From contig DVOV01000220.1 in NCBI GenBank assembly GCA_018713375.1, positions 1 to 9,865 of the forward strand: a stretch of DNA of 9,865 bases, in the 5' to 3' direction. The DNA comes from Candidatus Scatomorpha stercorigallinarum (GTDB taxonomy: Bacteria; Bacillota_A; Clostridia; Oscillospirales; Oscillospiraceae). Both the position numbers and the translations under genes were made by a program. Numbering within the stretch: position 1 is the stretch's first letter; every line of letters begins with the position of its first letter. The notes under the pieces are model-generated. The model ran no database searches, was not told where the DNA came from, and was given only the letters and a program-made list of their open reading frames with translations. Of this stretch, positions 1 through 6,247 are shown piece by piece.

Positions 1-897
1 CACGAGGCCCTCTTCGTCCCCGACGAGACCCCGTTGCTCTTCTACGACAAGATCGCCCGCGACGGCCTCACCTTCGTCATCTATCCCGACCAGGAATACC
101 AGGTCACGGGCTTCAAGACGGCCTACAACGCCGACAGCATCGGCAAGATGGACATCGTCATCTTCATGACCAAGGCCACCCAGCTGGAGAGCGCCATAGA
201 GACGGCGAAGCCCTGTATAGGCGAAAACACCGTGCTCGTCAGCCTGCTCAACGGCCTCGGCAACGAGGACAAGCTGGCCGCCGTCGTCGGCCCCGGCCGC
301 GTCATTTACGGCTCCGGCGTGCTGGGCACTGCCCTGGACGGCCCCGGCAAGTGCATCTCCTCCCCCGGCGCGGGCGAGATACAGATGAACTTCGGCGCCA
401 TGGAGAACAACCCCCTCACGGAAGCGGCCGGCAAGCACCTGGAGAAGTGCTTCATCGACGGCGGCTGCCCGGCCAAGTTCTGGGAGGACGTGCGCCCCGC
501 CCTGTGGACCAAGATCGTCGTCAACTCCACGTTCAACCCGCTCTGCGCCCTCACCCGCCTGAAGGTGAAGGATCTGCTCTCCGACCCCAACGGCCTCGCC
601 ATGGTCATCCAGGTCGTCAGCGAGTACTGTGCCGTGGCCACGGCCAAGGGCTGCCCGATGGACCCCAAGGCCTTCATGATGGGCGTCAAGCAGTCCGGCG
701 GCAGCGGCATCGTCGATTATTACCCCTCCATGGCCCAGGACATGCTGATGTTCAAGCGCCAGACGGAGATCATGACGCTCAACGGCGCCGTCGCCGAGTA
801 TGGCAAGCAGCTCGGCATCCCCACCCCCGCCTGCGACTTCATCACCAAGCAGGTGCTCTGCATGCAGGCCAACTACGACAAGCAGTACGAGGGCTGA
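1..897 (+). CDS. Ketopantoate-reductase-family dehydrogenase (ApbA/PanE-like), 5' partial
   Basis: The reading frame is open from base 1 with no start, so the gene begins upstream. Roughly 25-30 N-terminal residues, including the glycine-rich NAD(P)-binding loop, are missing compared with the usual 300-330 residues. The family reduces 2-oxo acids to 2-hydroxy acids with NADPH; some members act on branched 2-oxo acids instead of ketopantoate. Seen here are a cofactor-side Lys in 'FMTKAT', the 'LLNGLG' Asn, and 'WTKIVVNSTFNP'. The last carries the catalytic Lys followed by Asn at +4 and +8, as in E. coli PanE K176/N180/N184. The C-terminal 'PSMAQD' and 'RQTEI' hold the Ser and Glu of the substrate pocket. 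The usual 'TEID' reads 'TEIM', and the Ser-Glu interval is one residue longer than in E. coli PanE. The next gene starts 3 bases after the stop. Placement in a CoA-transferase/oxidoreductase operon argues for a catabolic 2-hydroxyacid dehydrogenase rather than pantothenate synthesis; this is inference. Confidence 0.88.
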   Translation, partial: HEALFVPDETPLLFYDKIARDGLTFVIYPDQEYQVTGFKTAYNADSIGKMDIVIFMTKATQLESAIETAKPCIGENTVLVSLLNGLGNEDKLAAVVGPGRVIYGSGVLGTALDGPGKCISSPGAGEIQMNFGAMENNPLTEAAGKHLEKCFIDGGCPAKFWEDVRPALWTKIVVNSTFNPLCALTRLKVKDLLSDPNGLAMVIQVVSEYCAVATAKGCPMDPKAFMMGVKQSGGSGIVDYYPSMAQDMLMFKRQTEIMTLNGAVAEYGKQLGIPTPACDFITKQVLCMQANYDKQYEG

Positions 898-900
898 CCG

Positions 901-2211
901 ATGGACTGGAGAGAAAAGTACGCGTCGAAACTCGTCAGCATGGACGAGGCGGTGCGGAAGATAAAAAGCGGCGACACCCTGGCCGCCGGCATCGCCACCG
1001 GCGTGCCCTATAAGCTGCTGGACGCCCTGGCGGACTACTCGCTGGGCCACCTGGAGGATGTCGAGTTCTACTACGGCGCGGGCTTCAAGCCCTATAAGAT
1101 GGGCATGCCCCCCTTCAACGGCCACCTCAACGTCAAGAGCTTCTTTTTCGGCCCCATCGAGAGGGCGTTCGTCGCCCACGGCTCCCACTTCCCCTATCAG
1201 CCCATACACCTCTCGCAGACCACGCGCGACCGCTGCGTGACGCACCGCGGCAACGTGCTGCTGATGGCCGGCACGGAGCCGGACGAAAACGGGCTCATCT
1301 CCCTCGGCCCCTCGCCCATGGGCGGGGACATGCTCGACTACTACGACACCGTCATCGTGCAGGTCAACCGGAAGATGCCCTATGTCCACGGCCAGGGGGC
1401 CGTGATACCCGCCGAGCGCGTCACCTGGCTGGTGGAGGCGGAGGAGGACCTGCCCGTCCTGCCCAGCGCGGAGCCCAGCGAGGCCGAAGTGAAGATCGCC
1501 GGCCACATCGTGGAGCGCGTACCGGACGGCGCCACCATCCAGCTCGGCATCGGCGGCGTGGCCAGCGCCATCGGCGGCTTCCTCAAGGAGAAGCGCGACC
1601 TCGGCATACATACGGAGATGTTCGTCAACGCCCTGGTGGACCTGCTCAAGTGCGGCGCGGCCAACAACTCGAAAAAGACCCTGCTGCCGGGCAAGACCGT
1701 GCTGGGCTTCTCCCTCGGCTCGCAGGAGATGTACGATTTCATGGACCACAACCCGGATATCGAGGCGCGCCCCTTTGAGTTCGTCAACGACCCGCGCGTG
1801 ATCGCCCAGAACGACAACATGATCTCCATCAACGGCGCCATGCAGGTGGACCTGATGGGCCAGGTCTGCGCCGAGAGCATCGGGCCCAGGCAGTTTTCAG
1901 GCACGGGAGGACAAGCGGACTTTGTCCGCGGCGCGAATTGGAGCAGGGGCGGCATGAGCTTCCTTGCGCTCCCGAGCACGCTCACCACAAAGTCGGGTGA
2001 GGTAAAAAGCAAGATCTCCGCCGTGCTGCCGCTCGGCAGCGTGGTCACCACGCCGAGGGCGGACGTGCAGTACGTCGTAACGGAATACGGTGTGGCGGAC
2101 CTGCGCAATGAACCGCTGGATGTCCGCGCGAAGCGCCTGATAGCCATAGCGCACCCGGACTTCAGGGACAGGCTCACATACGACGCCAAGCAGGCCGGAA
2201 TGATAATTTGA
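901..2211 (+). CDS. Acetyl-CoA hydrolase/transferase-family CoA-transferase (4-hydroxybutyrate/butyrate:acetate type)
   Basis: This 436-residue protein has the usual length for the family of cytosolic class I enzymes that move CoA between acetate and an acyl acid such as 4-hydroxybutyrate or butyrate. Landmarks are 'QLGIGG' from residue 214, 'GIHTEM' with Glu239 as the expected catalytic glutamate (Glu238 in Clostridium aminobutyricum AbfT), and 'GTGGQADF' at 334-341 near the CoA site. The ATG at 901 is preceded by GAGGG at 889-893 inside the end of the previous gene, with 7-base spacing. It lies directly upstream of the 2-oxoacid:ferredoxin oxidoreductase genes, so it probably exchanges CoA between the acyl-CoA they make and acetate. 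Codon use changes abruptly near base 1888, where AGG, GGA, GGT, ACA and AAT become common although the frame stays open and the family motifs continue. The exact acyl substrate cannot be read from the sequence. Confidence 0.9.
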   Translation: MDWREKYASKLVSMDEAVRKIKSGDTLAAGIATGVPYKLLDALADYSLGHLEDVEFYYGAGFKPYKMGMPPFNGHLNVKSFFFGPIERAFVAHGSHFPYQPIHLSQTTRDRCVTHRGNVLLMAGTEPDENGLISLGPSPMGGDMLDYYDTVIVQVNRKMPYVHGQGAVIPAERVTWLVEAEEDLPVLPSAEPSEAEVKIAGHIVERVPDGATIQLGIGGVASAIGGFLKEKRDLGIHTEMFVNALVDLLKCGAANNSKKTLLPGKTVLGFSLGSQEMYDFMDHNPDIEARPFEFVNDPRVIAQNDNMISINGAMQVDLMGQVCAESIGPRQFSGTGGQADFVRGANWSRGGMSFLALPSTLTTKSGEVKSKISAVLPLGSVVTTPRADVQYVVTEYGVADLRNEPLDVRAKRLIAIAHPDFRDRLTYDAKQAGMII

Positions 2212-2226
2212 CGAGGAGGAAAGGCA

Positions 2227-2439
2227 ATGAGAGTAAAAGTACTCAGCCAGTACTGCAAAAGCTGCGGCTACTGCGTGCACTACTGCCCGAAAAAGGCCCT
2301 GAGCTTCGGCAAGGAGCGCAACGTGCTGGGCGTTTTTTACCCCGTCGTGGACGAGGAGAAGTGCATAGCCTGCGGCATCTGCGCCACCGTCTGTCCCGAC
2401 GCGGCGCTGGAGCTGAGAGAGGAGGACAACAATGGCTAA
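2227..2439 (+). CDS. 2x[4Fe-4S] ferredoxin-type delta subunit of a 2-oxoacid:ferredoxin oxidoreductase
   Basis: A 70-residue bacterial-type ferredoxin with two complete cluster motifs: Cys10, 13, 16 and 20 followed by Pro, and Cys46, 49, 52 and 56 followed by Pro. Each fits CxxCxxCxxxCP. Proteins of this size next to alpha and beta subunits serve as the delta (KorD/VorD-like) subunit, passing electrons from the beta-subunit cluster to free ferredoxin. The start at 2227 follows a near-perfect GAGGAGG at 2213-2219 with 7-base spacing. The final codons overlap the start of the alpha subunit by 8 bases, which suggests translational coupling and matched stoichiometry. There is no signal peptide, so it is cytosolic. 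Confidence 0.93.
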   Translation: MRVKVLSQYCKSCGYCVHYCPKKALSFGKERNVLGVFYPVVDEEKCIACGICATVCPDAALELREEDNNG

Positions 2440-3499
2440 GATACTGATGAAGGGCAACGAGGCCGTGGCCGAGGCCGCTGTGCGCGGCGGCTGCCGCTTC
2501 TTCGCCGGCTATCCCATCACCCCGCAGAGCGAGATACCCGAGTATCTCTCCGCGCGCCTGCCGGAAGTCGGCGGCGTGTTCATCCAGGGCGAGAGCGAGG
2601 TCGCCTCGATAAACATGGTCTACGGCGCCGCCACCAGCGGAGTGCGCGCCATGACCGGCTCCTCCGGCCCGGGCATCAGCCTCAAGGCGGAGGGCATCAG
2701 CTACCTCTCCGGCGCCATGCTGCCGGCGGTCATCGTCAACGTCAGCCGCGGCGGCCCCGGCCTGGGCAGCATCCAGCCCGCCCAGCAAGACTATCTGCAG
2801 GCCACGAAGGCCCTCGGCCACGGCGGCTTCCGACTGATAGTCGAGGCGCCGCACACCGTGCAGGAGGCCGTAGACCTGGTCTATGACAGCTTCGAGCTCG
2901 CCGAGCGCGACCGCAACCCCGTTTACATACTCATGGACGGCTGCCTGGGCTCCGTGATGGAGGAAGTGGAGCTGCCGCCGATGAAGGAACTGCCCCGCCG
3001 CCCGGACTGGGCCCTCGGCAATTTCACGGACGAAGCGCGCGAGCCGCGCCTCATCTCCTCCATCGCCGACGAGGAGGTCGTCGAACTGCTCAACAAGCGC
3101 GCGGCCATGCTGCAGAAGGGCTGGGCCGCCAACGACGTGAAGTGGGAAGAGTACATGCTCGACGACGCGGAGTATGTCTGCGTGGCCTACGGCACCAGCG
3201 CCCGCATCTGCAAATACGCCATCAACGAGCTGCGGAAAGAGGGGCTGAAGATCGGCCTCATCCGCCCCATCACGCTCTACCCCTTCCCCAAGAAAGTGCT
3301 GCACGACCTTGACTACAGCCGCGTGAAGGCCATCATCGACGTGGAGATGGCCATCCCCTGCCAGATGATGGAGGACATCGCCCTCCAGGTCATGGAGCGC
3401 GCTCCCATACTGCAATTCGGCCACTCCGGCGGCATCACCCTCAAGAACGAGGAGACGACCGCCGCGATAAAGGCATTGATAGGAGGTCTGAACAAATGA
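2432..3499 (+). CDS. vorB: 2-oxoacid:ferredoxin oxidoreductase alpha subunit (VorB-like)
   Basis: A 355-residue alpha subunit carrying the thiamine-pyrophosphate pyrimidine-binding domain and the C-terminal transketolase-like domain, without a fused gamma domain. The enzyme decarboxylates a 2-oxo acid, attaches CoA and reduces ferredoxin. Seen in the protein are 'GYPITPQSEIPEY' near residues 26-38, 'GESEVASINMVYGAA' with the conserved Glu, 'TGSSGPGISL', and 'GGPGLGSIQPAQ'. By recall these resemble proteins annotated as 3-methyl-2-oxobutanoate dehydrogenase subunit VorB more than pyruvate enzymes. An AGAGGAGG site at 2418-2425 sits 6 bases before the ATG, inside the ferredoxin gene. The stop overlaps the next start as ATGA. 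Branched-chain specificity is likely but unproven; 2-oxoglutarate (Kor) or indolepyruvate-like substrates remain possible. Confidence 0.9.
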   Translation: MAKILMKGNEAVAEAAVRGGCRFFAGYPITPQSEIPEYLSARLPEVGGVFIQGESEVASINMVYGAATSGVRAMTGSSGPGISLKAEGISYLSGAMLPAVIVNVSRGGPGLGSIQPAQQDYLQATKALGHGGFRLIVEAPHTVQEAVDLVYDSFELAERDRNPVYILMDGCLGSVMEEVELPPMKELPRRPDWALGNFTDEAREPRLISSIADEEVVELLNKRAAMLQKGWAANDVKWEEYMLDDAEYVCVAYGTSARICKYAINELRKEGLKIGLIRPITLYPFPKKVLHDLDYSRVKAIIDVEMAIPCQMMEDIALQVMERAPILQFGHSGGITLKNEETTAAIKALIGGLNK

Positions 3500-4242
3500 G
3501 CAAGGAGATCCTCAGGCCCTCGTGCCTCAAACCGATCCCCAACACCTTCTGCCCCGGCTGCCTGCACTCCATGGCCAACAAGCTGGTCGGCCAGTGCATC
3601 GACGAGCTGGGACTGAAAAACAAGACCGTCGTCGTCATGTCCGTCGGCTGCTCAACCATGGGTCTGCGCTTCTGGAACATGGACATGGTGAGCTGCGCCC
3701 ACGGCAGGGCGCCCGCCGTGGCCACCGGCCTCAAGCGCACCCAGCCGGAGACCTTCGTGTTCACCTATCAGGGCGACGGCGACCTGGCCAGCATCGGCCT
3801 GGCGGAGATCATGTGCGCGGCCAACCGCGGCGAGCACTTCTCCGTCATCTTCGCCAACAACTCCACCTACGGCATGACCGGCGGCCAGATGGCCCCCACC
3901 ACCCTCGTGGGCCAGAAGTCCACCACCACGCCCAAAGGGCGCGACGCCCTGGTGGACGGCTACCCCACCAACATGTGCGAGATACTGAGCACGCTCAAGG
4001 CCCCCAGCTACATCGCCCGCTGCGCGCTCAACACCCCGGCCAACATCCGCAAGGCCAAGGAGAGCATCATGACGGCCTTCCGCTACCAGCTGGAGGGCAA
4101 GGCGTTCAGCTTCGTCGAGCTGCTCACCAACTGCCCCACCAACTGGGGCATGGCGCCGCTCGACACGCTCAAGTTCATGGAGGAGAACACGATCCCGGCC
4201 TTCCCGCTCGGCGTGTTCCGCGACGTTGAGAAGGGAGTGTGA
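3496..4242 (+). CDS. 2-oxoacid:ferredoxin oxidoreductase beta subunit (TPP-binding)
   Basis: A 248-residue catalytic beta subunit. The thiamine-pyrophosphate/magnesium motif is visible as Gly-Asp-Gly-Asp at 93-96 ('GDGDLASIG') ending about 25 residues later in Asn121-Asn122 ('ANNSTYGMTGGQ'). Four cysteines, C19 and C22 in 'CPGC', C52 in 'VGCS' and C213 in 'TNCPTNW', match the four ligands of the single [4Fe-4S] cluster known in beta subunits of this family. The protein therefore looks catalytically complete and needs the alpha partner for the active site. The ATG overlaps the alpha stop by 4 bases, and AGGAGGT at 3481-3487 gives an optimal ribosome site with 8-base spacing. Confidence 0.93.
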   Translation: MSKEILRPSCLKPIPNTFCPGCLHSMANKLVGQCIDELGLKNKTVVVMSVGCSTMGLRFWNMDMVSCAHGRAPAVATGLKRTQPETFVFTYQGDGDLASIGLAEIMCAANRGEHFSVIFANNSTYGMTGGQMAPTTLVGQKSTTTPKGRDALVDGYPTNMCEILSTLKAPSYIARCALNTPANIRKAKESIMTAFRYQLEGKAFSFVELLTNCPTNWGMAPLDTLKFMEENTIPAFPLGVFRDVEKGV

Positions 4243-4247
4243 GCAGG

Positions 4248-4787
4248 ATGAAAAACGCCATTATCTTCACCGGCTCCGGCGGCCAGGGCGTTATGAGCAT
4301 GGGCATCATGCTCGCCCAGAGCGCCGTGGAGAGCGGCCGCCACGCGGCCTATATGCCCAGCTACGGCCCCGAGCAGCGCGGCGGCAGCGCCAAGTGCACC
4401 GTCGTCATCGACACGGAGGAGATCGTCTCCCCGATGGCGGGCAGCGGCGGCGTGCTGGTGGCCATGAACAACACCGCCTATAAGAAGTTCATCGGCGAGC
4501 TGGAGCCGGGCGGCACCCTGCTCTATGACAGCACGCTCGTCACCGTGCCCATCGAGCGCACGGACATCACCGCCATCGGCATCCCGGCGGACGCCCTGGC
4601 GCTGGAGGTCGGCTCGCCGCGCGTGGCCAACGTGATCGTCATCGGCGCGCTCATCGCCCTCACGGGCCTGGTGACGCCGGAGGAGTTCCAGCGCAGCCTG
4701 GACCTCAAGTTCGCCAAGAAGTCGGACGCCGTGCGCGCCATGAACGCCGAAGCGCTCAAGCGGGGCATCGCCGCCGCACAGAAATAA
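4248..4787 (+). CDS. 2-oxoacid:ferredoxin oxidoreductase gamma subunit
   Basis: A 179-residue gamma subunit of the pyruvate/2-oxoacid ferredoxin oxidoreductase family, the part implicated in binding CoA. The N-terminal 'MKNAIIFTGSGGQGVMSMG' is the typical glycine-rich beginning; 'SYGPEQRGGSAKC' and 'GSPRVANVIVIGAL' are further family blocks. I chose ATG 4248 because family proteins start right at this point and GGGAG at 4233-4237 lies 10 bases upstream. An in-frame GTG at 4239 overlaps the beta stop, but it would have only one base between it and that Shine-Dalgarno. Either start makes the gene tightly coupled to the beta subunit. It completes a delta-alpha-beta-gamma set, so a whole enzyme is encoded. 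Confidence 0.9.
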   Translation: MKNAIIFTGSGGQGVMSMGIMLAQSAVESGRHAAYMPSYGPEQRGGSAKCTVVIDTEEIVSPMAGSGGVLVAMNNTAYKKFIGELEPGGTLLYDSTLVTVPIERTDITAIGIPADALALEVGSPRVANVIVIGALIALTGLVTPEEFQRSLDLKFAKKSDAVRAMNAEALKRGIAAAQK

Positions 4788-4803
4788 GGGAAAGAGAAAA
4801 AGC

Positions 4804-4825
4804 GGGGCGGCCCTTCGGCCGCCCC
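4804..4825 (+). other. 9-bp GC hairpin between the gamma subunit and the first MFS gene
   Basis: GGGGCGGCC (4804-4812) and GGCCGCCCC (4817-4825) pair perfectly around a CTTC loop (stable C-UUCG-G type). No T-run follows on the + strand, so it does not look like a standard intrinsic terminator for the operon. It may dampen readthrough, mark an mRNA processing point or protect the upstream message. On the - strand the A-rich bases before it (4788-4801) become a T-rich tail, giving terminator shape in a direction where no - strand gene lies nearby. Confidence 0.6.
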
Positions 4826-4848
4826 ACAGGCTAGAGAGAGGGAGAGAT

Positions 4849-6093
4849 TTGAAAGAGAAGCGCTTCACTTACCACTATGTGATAATCATCGCCTGTTTCA
4901 TCATGATGGCCGCCACCGTGGGCATCACGGTGAACACCTTCACCATCATCAGCCCGGCCATGATCGAGGACCTGGGCATCACGGCCACGCAGGCGCAGCT
5001 CATCTCGCTCGTCAGCACCCTTGCCAACATGGTCGCGGGCCTTTTCGTGGGCAAGCTGATGGCCAGGTTCGGCATGAGGAAGACGATGACCGTCGGCACC
5101 ATCCTCATGTGCGGCGGCTTTGCGCTGCGCGGCGCGGCCAGCACCATGCTCACGCTCTGCGCCAGCAACTTCGTCTGCGGCCTGGGCATGGCGGAGATCT
5201 CCACCATCCCCTCCGGCGTCCTCGTCAACAACTGGTTCTCGATGGAGAAAAAGGGCACCATGAGCGGCATCGCCTTCACCGGCAGCGTGGTCGGCGGCAT
5301 CCTGTTCGTGCAGGTGGCCACCGCCCTGATGAAGGTCTATGACTGGCGCGTGACGCACTATGTGCTCGCCGCCGTCTGCGCCGTGCTGATGCTGCCCATC
5401 TCCATGTTCGTCGTGCGCGCCCGCCCGGAGGAAAAGGGCCTCTGCCCGCTGGGCAGCGAAAACGCCGCCGGCGGCGCCTGCCCCGTCGTCACCGGCATCA
5501 GCGCCAAGCGGTTCTTCCGCACCGGCACGTTCTGGCTGCTGGCCTTCACGGTGTTCGTCGTCGGCTTCACCAACATGGGCATCCAGCGCAATTTCGCCAT
5601 CTGCCTGCAGAACGAGCACGGCCACAGCGAGGATTTCGCCTCCATGGTCTACAGCCTGGTGATGCTCGTGCAGATCCTGGGCAAGCTCATCCTCGGCCGC
5701 ATATATGACAAGAAGGGCATCAAGGCCGGCACCGTCTACAACACCGTGCTGGTCATAGCCACCACGGCCTTCGCCGTGGCCAGCGGCAACGCTGTGATGG
5801 CCGTCTGCTTCGGCGTCATATTCGGCCTGCTGGGCTCCATGACCACCGTCACCCCGCCTTACCTGACGGCCCTCATCGTCGGCCGCAAGAGCTACGCCGG
5901 CATCTTCGGCGTGGTGAACATGTTCTTCAACATCGGCGTGGCCGTGGGCGCCGTGGTGGCCGCCCGCGTGTTCGACGTCACCGGTTCCTTCAACGGCGCA
6001 TGGATCGCCTTCGCCGTGCTGATGGTCATCGCCGCCTTCACCACGGTGCTCTCCGCCCGCAGGGCGCGCGAATACCGCTCCATGACCGAATAA
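4849..6093 (+). CDS. MFS carrier, oxalate/formate-antiporter-like (first of a paralogous pair)
   Basis: A 414-residue inner-membrane protein with about twelve hydrophobic segments and a hydrophilic central loop near residues 190-225, the usual major facilitator layout. 'NNWFSMEKKGTMSGIAFTGS' after TM4 and 'GSMTTVTPPYLTALIVGR' in the second half resemble carriers annotated as oxalate:formate antiporter (OFA) or monocarboxylate-like. The start is TTG at 4849. It is fixed by alignment to the second carrier, which begins at an ATG with the same KEKRFTYH residues, and by GGGAG at 4840-4844 just upstream. No promoter is recognisable in the 61-base gap, so expression probably comes from readthrough of the upstream enzyme genes. 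The likely cargo is a small carboxylate used or made by the operon; direction and substrate are unknown. Confidence 0.85.
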   Translation: MKEKRFTYHYVIIIACFIMMAATVGITVNTFTIISPAMIEDLGITATQAQLISLVSTLANMVAGLFVGKLMARFGMRKTMTVGTILMCGGFALRGAASTMLTLCASNFVCGLGMAEISTIPSGVLVNNWFSMEKKGTMSGIAFTGSVVGGILFVQVATALMKVYDWRVTHYVLAAVCAVLMLPISMFVVRARPEEKGLCPLGSENAAGGACPVVTGISAKRFFRTGTFWLLAFTVFVVGFTNMGIQRNFAICLQNEHGHSEDFASMVYSLVMLVQILGKLILGRIYDKKGIKAGTVYNTVLVIATTAFAVASGNAVMAVCFGVIFGLLGSMTTVTPPYLTALIVGRKSYAGIFGVVNMFFNIGVAVGAVVAARVFDVTGSFNGAWIAFAVLMVIAAFTTVLSARRAREYRSMTE

Positions 6094-6120
6094 AGCGACG
6101 CTCATTTCCTTTCCAGACCC

Positions 6121-6151
6121 CGGCGCCGGGCCGCACAGCGGTCCGGCGCTG
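6121..6151 (+). other. Long GC hairpin between the two MFS genes
   Basis: CGCCGGGCCGC (6124-6134) pairs with GCGGTCCGGCG (6138-6148) around an ACA loop, with one G-T wobble. Flanking bases 6121-6123 and 6149-6151 extend the stem to about 14 pairs. No T-run follows, so intrinsic termination is doubtful. The rest of the 154-base gap (6094-6247) holds no gene and no convincing promoter; it ends in the GGGGAG ribosome site of the next carrier. The hairpin may set differential expression of the two carriers by stalling, processing or stabilising the transcript. Confidence 0.55.
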
Positions 6152-6247
6152 ACCACCCCGCAGCACAGGACCCAACGCACACTGCGCCGTCCCTGCCCGG
6201 GAGCGGCCCAAAACGCCCACTAAACTGGACAACAAGGGGAGTAAAAA

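Noticed and set aside
34..36. TTG as start of the first gene
   Set aside because: The frame is open to base 1 with family-like residues, and the NAD(P)-binding N-terminus is still missing, so the true start is upstream.
1860..2211. Frameshift or pseudogene in the CoA-transferase where codon use changes
   Set aside because: The frame is continuous, the glycine-rich CoA-site motif is intact and the total length is normal.
2243..3424. 393-codon open frame on the - strand across the alpha subunit
   Set aside because: Composition is His/Ala/Gly/Val-rich with no recognisable domain; it mirrors the real + strand gene.
4239..4241. GTG start for the gamma subunit
   Set aside because: Only one base separates it from GGGAG, and family proteins begin at the MKN-like position 9 bases later; kept only as an alternative.
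4831..6180. Long open frame on the - strand across the first MFS gene (449 codons)
   Set aside because: Its product is a low-complexity His/Asp/Gly/Ala-rich string typical of the antisense of GC-rich coding DNA, and the + strand gene is unmistakable.
6198..6226. Promoter for the second MFS gene (TAAACT at 6221-6226)
   Set aside because: It is only a 4/6 match to a -10, and no -35-like hexamer lies at a suitable distance.
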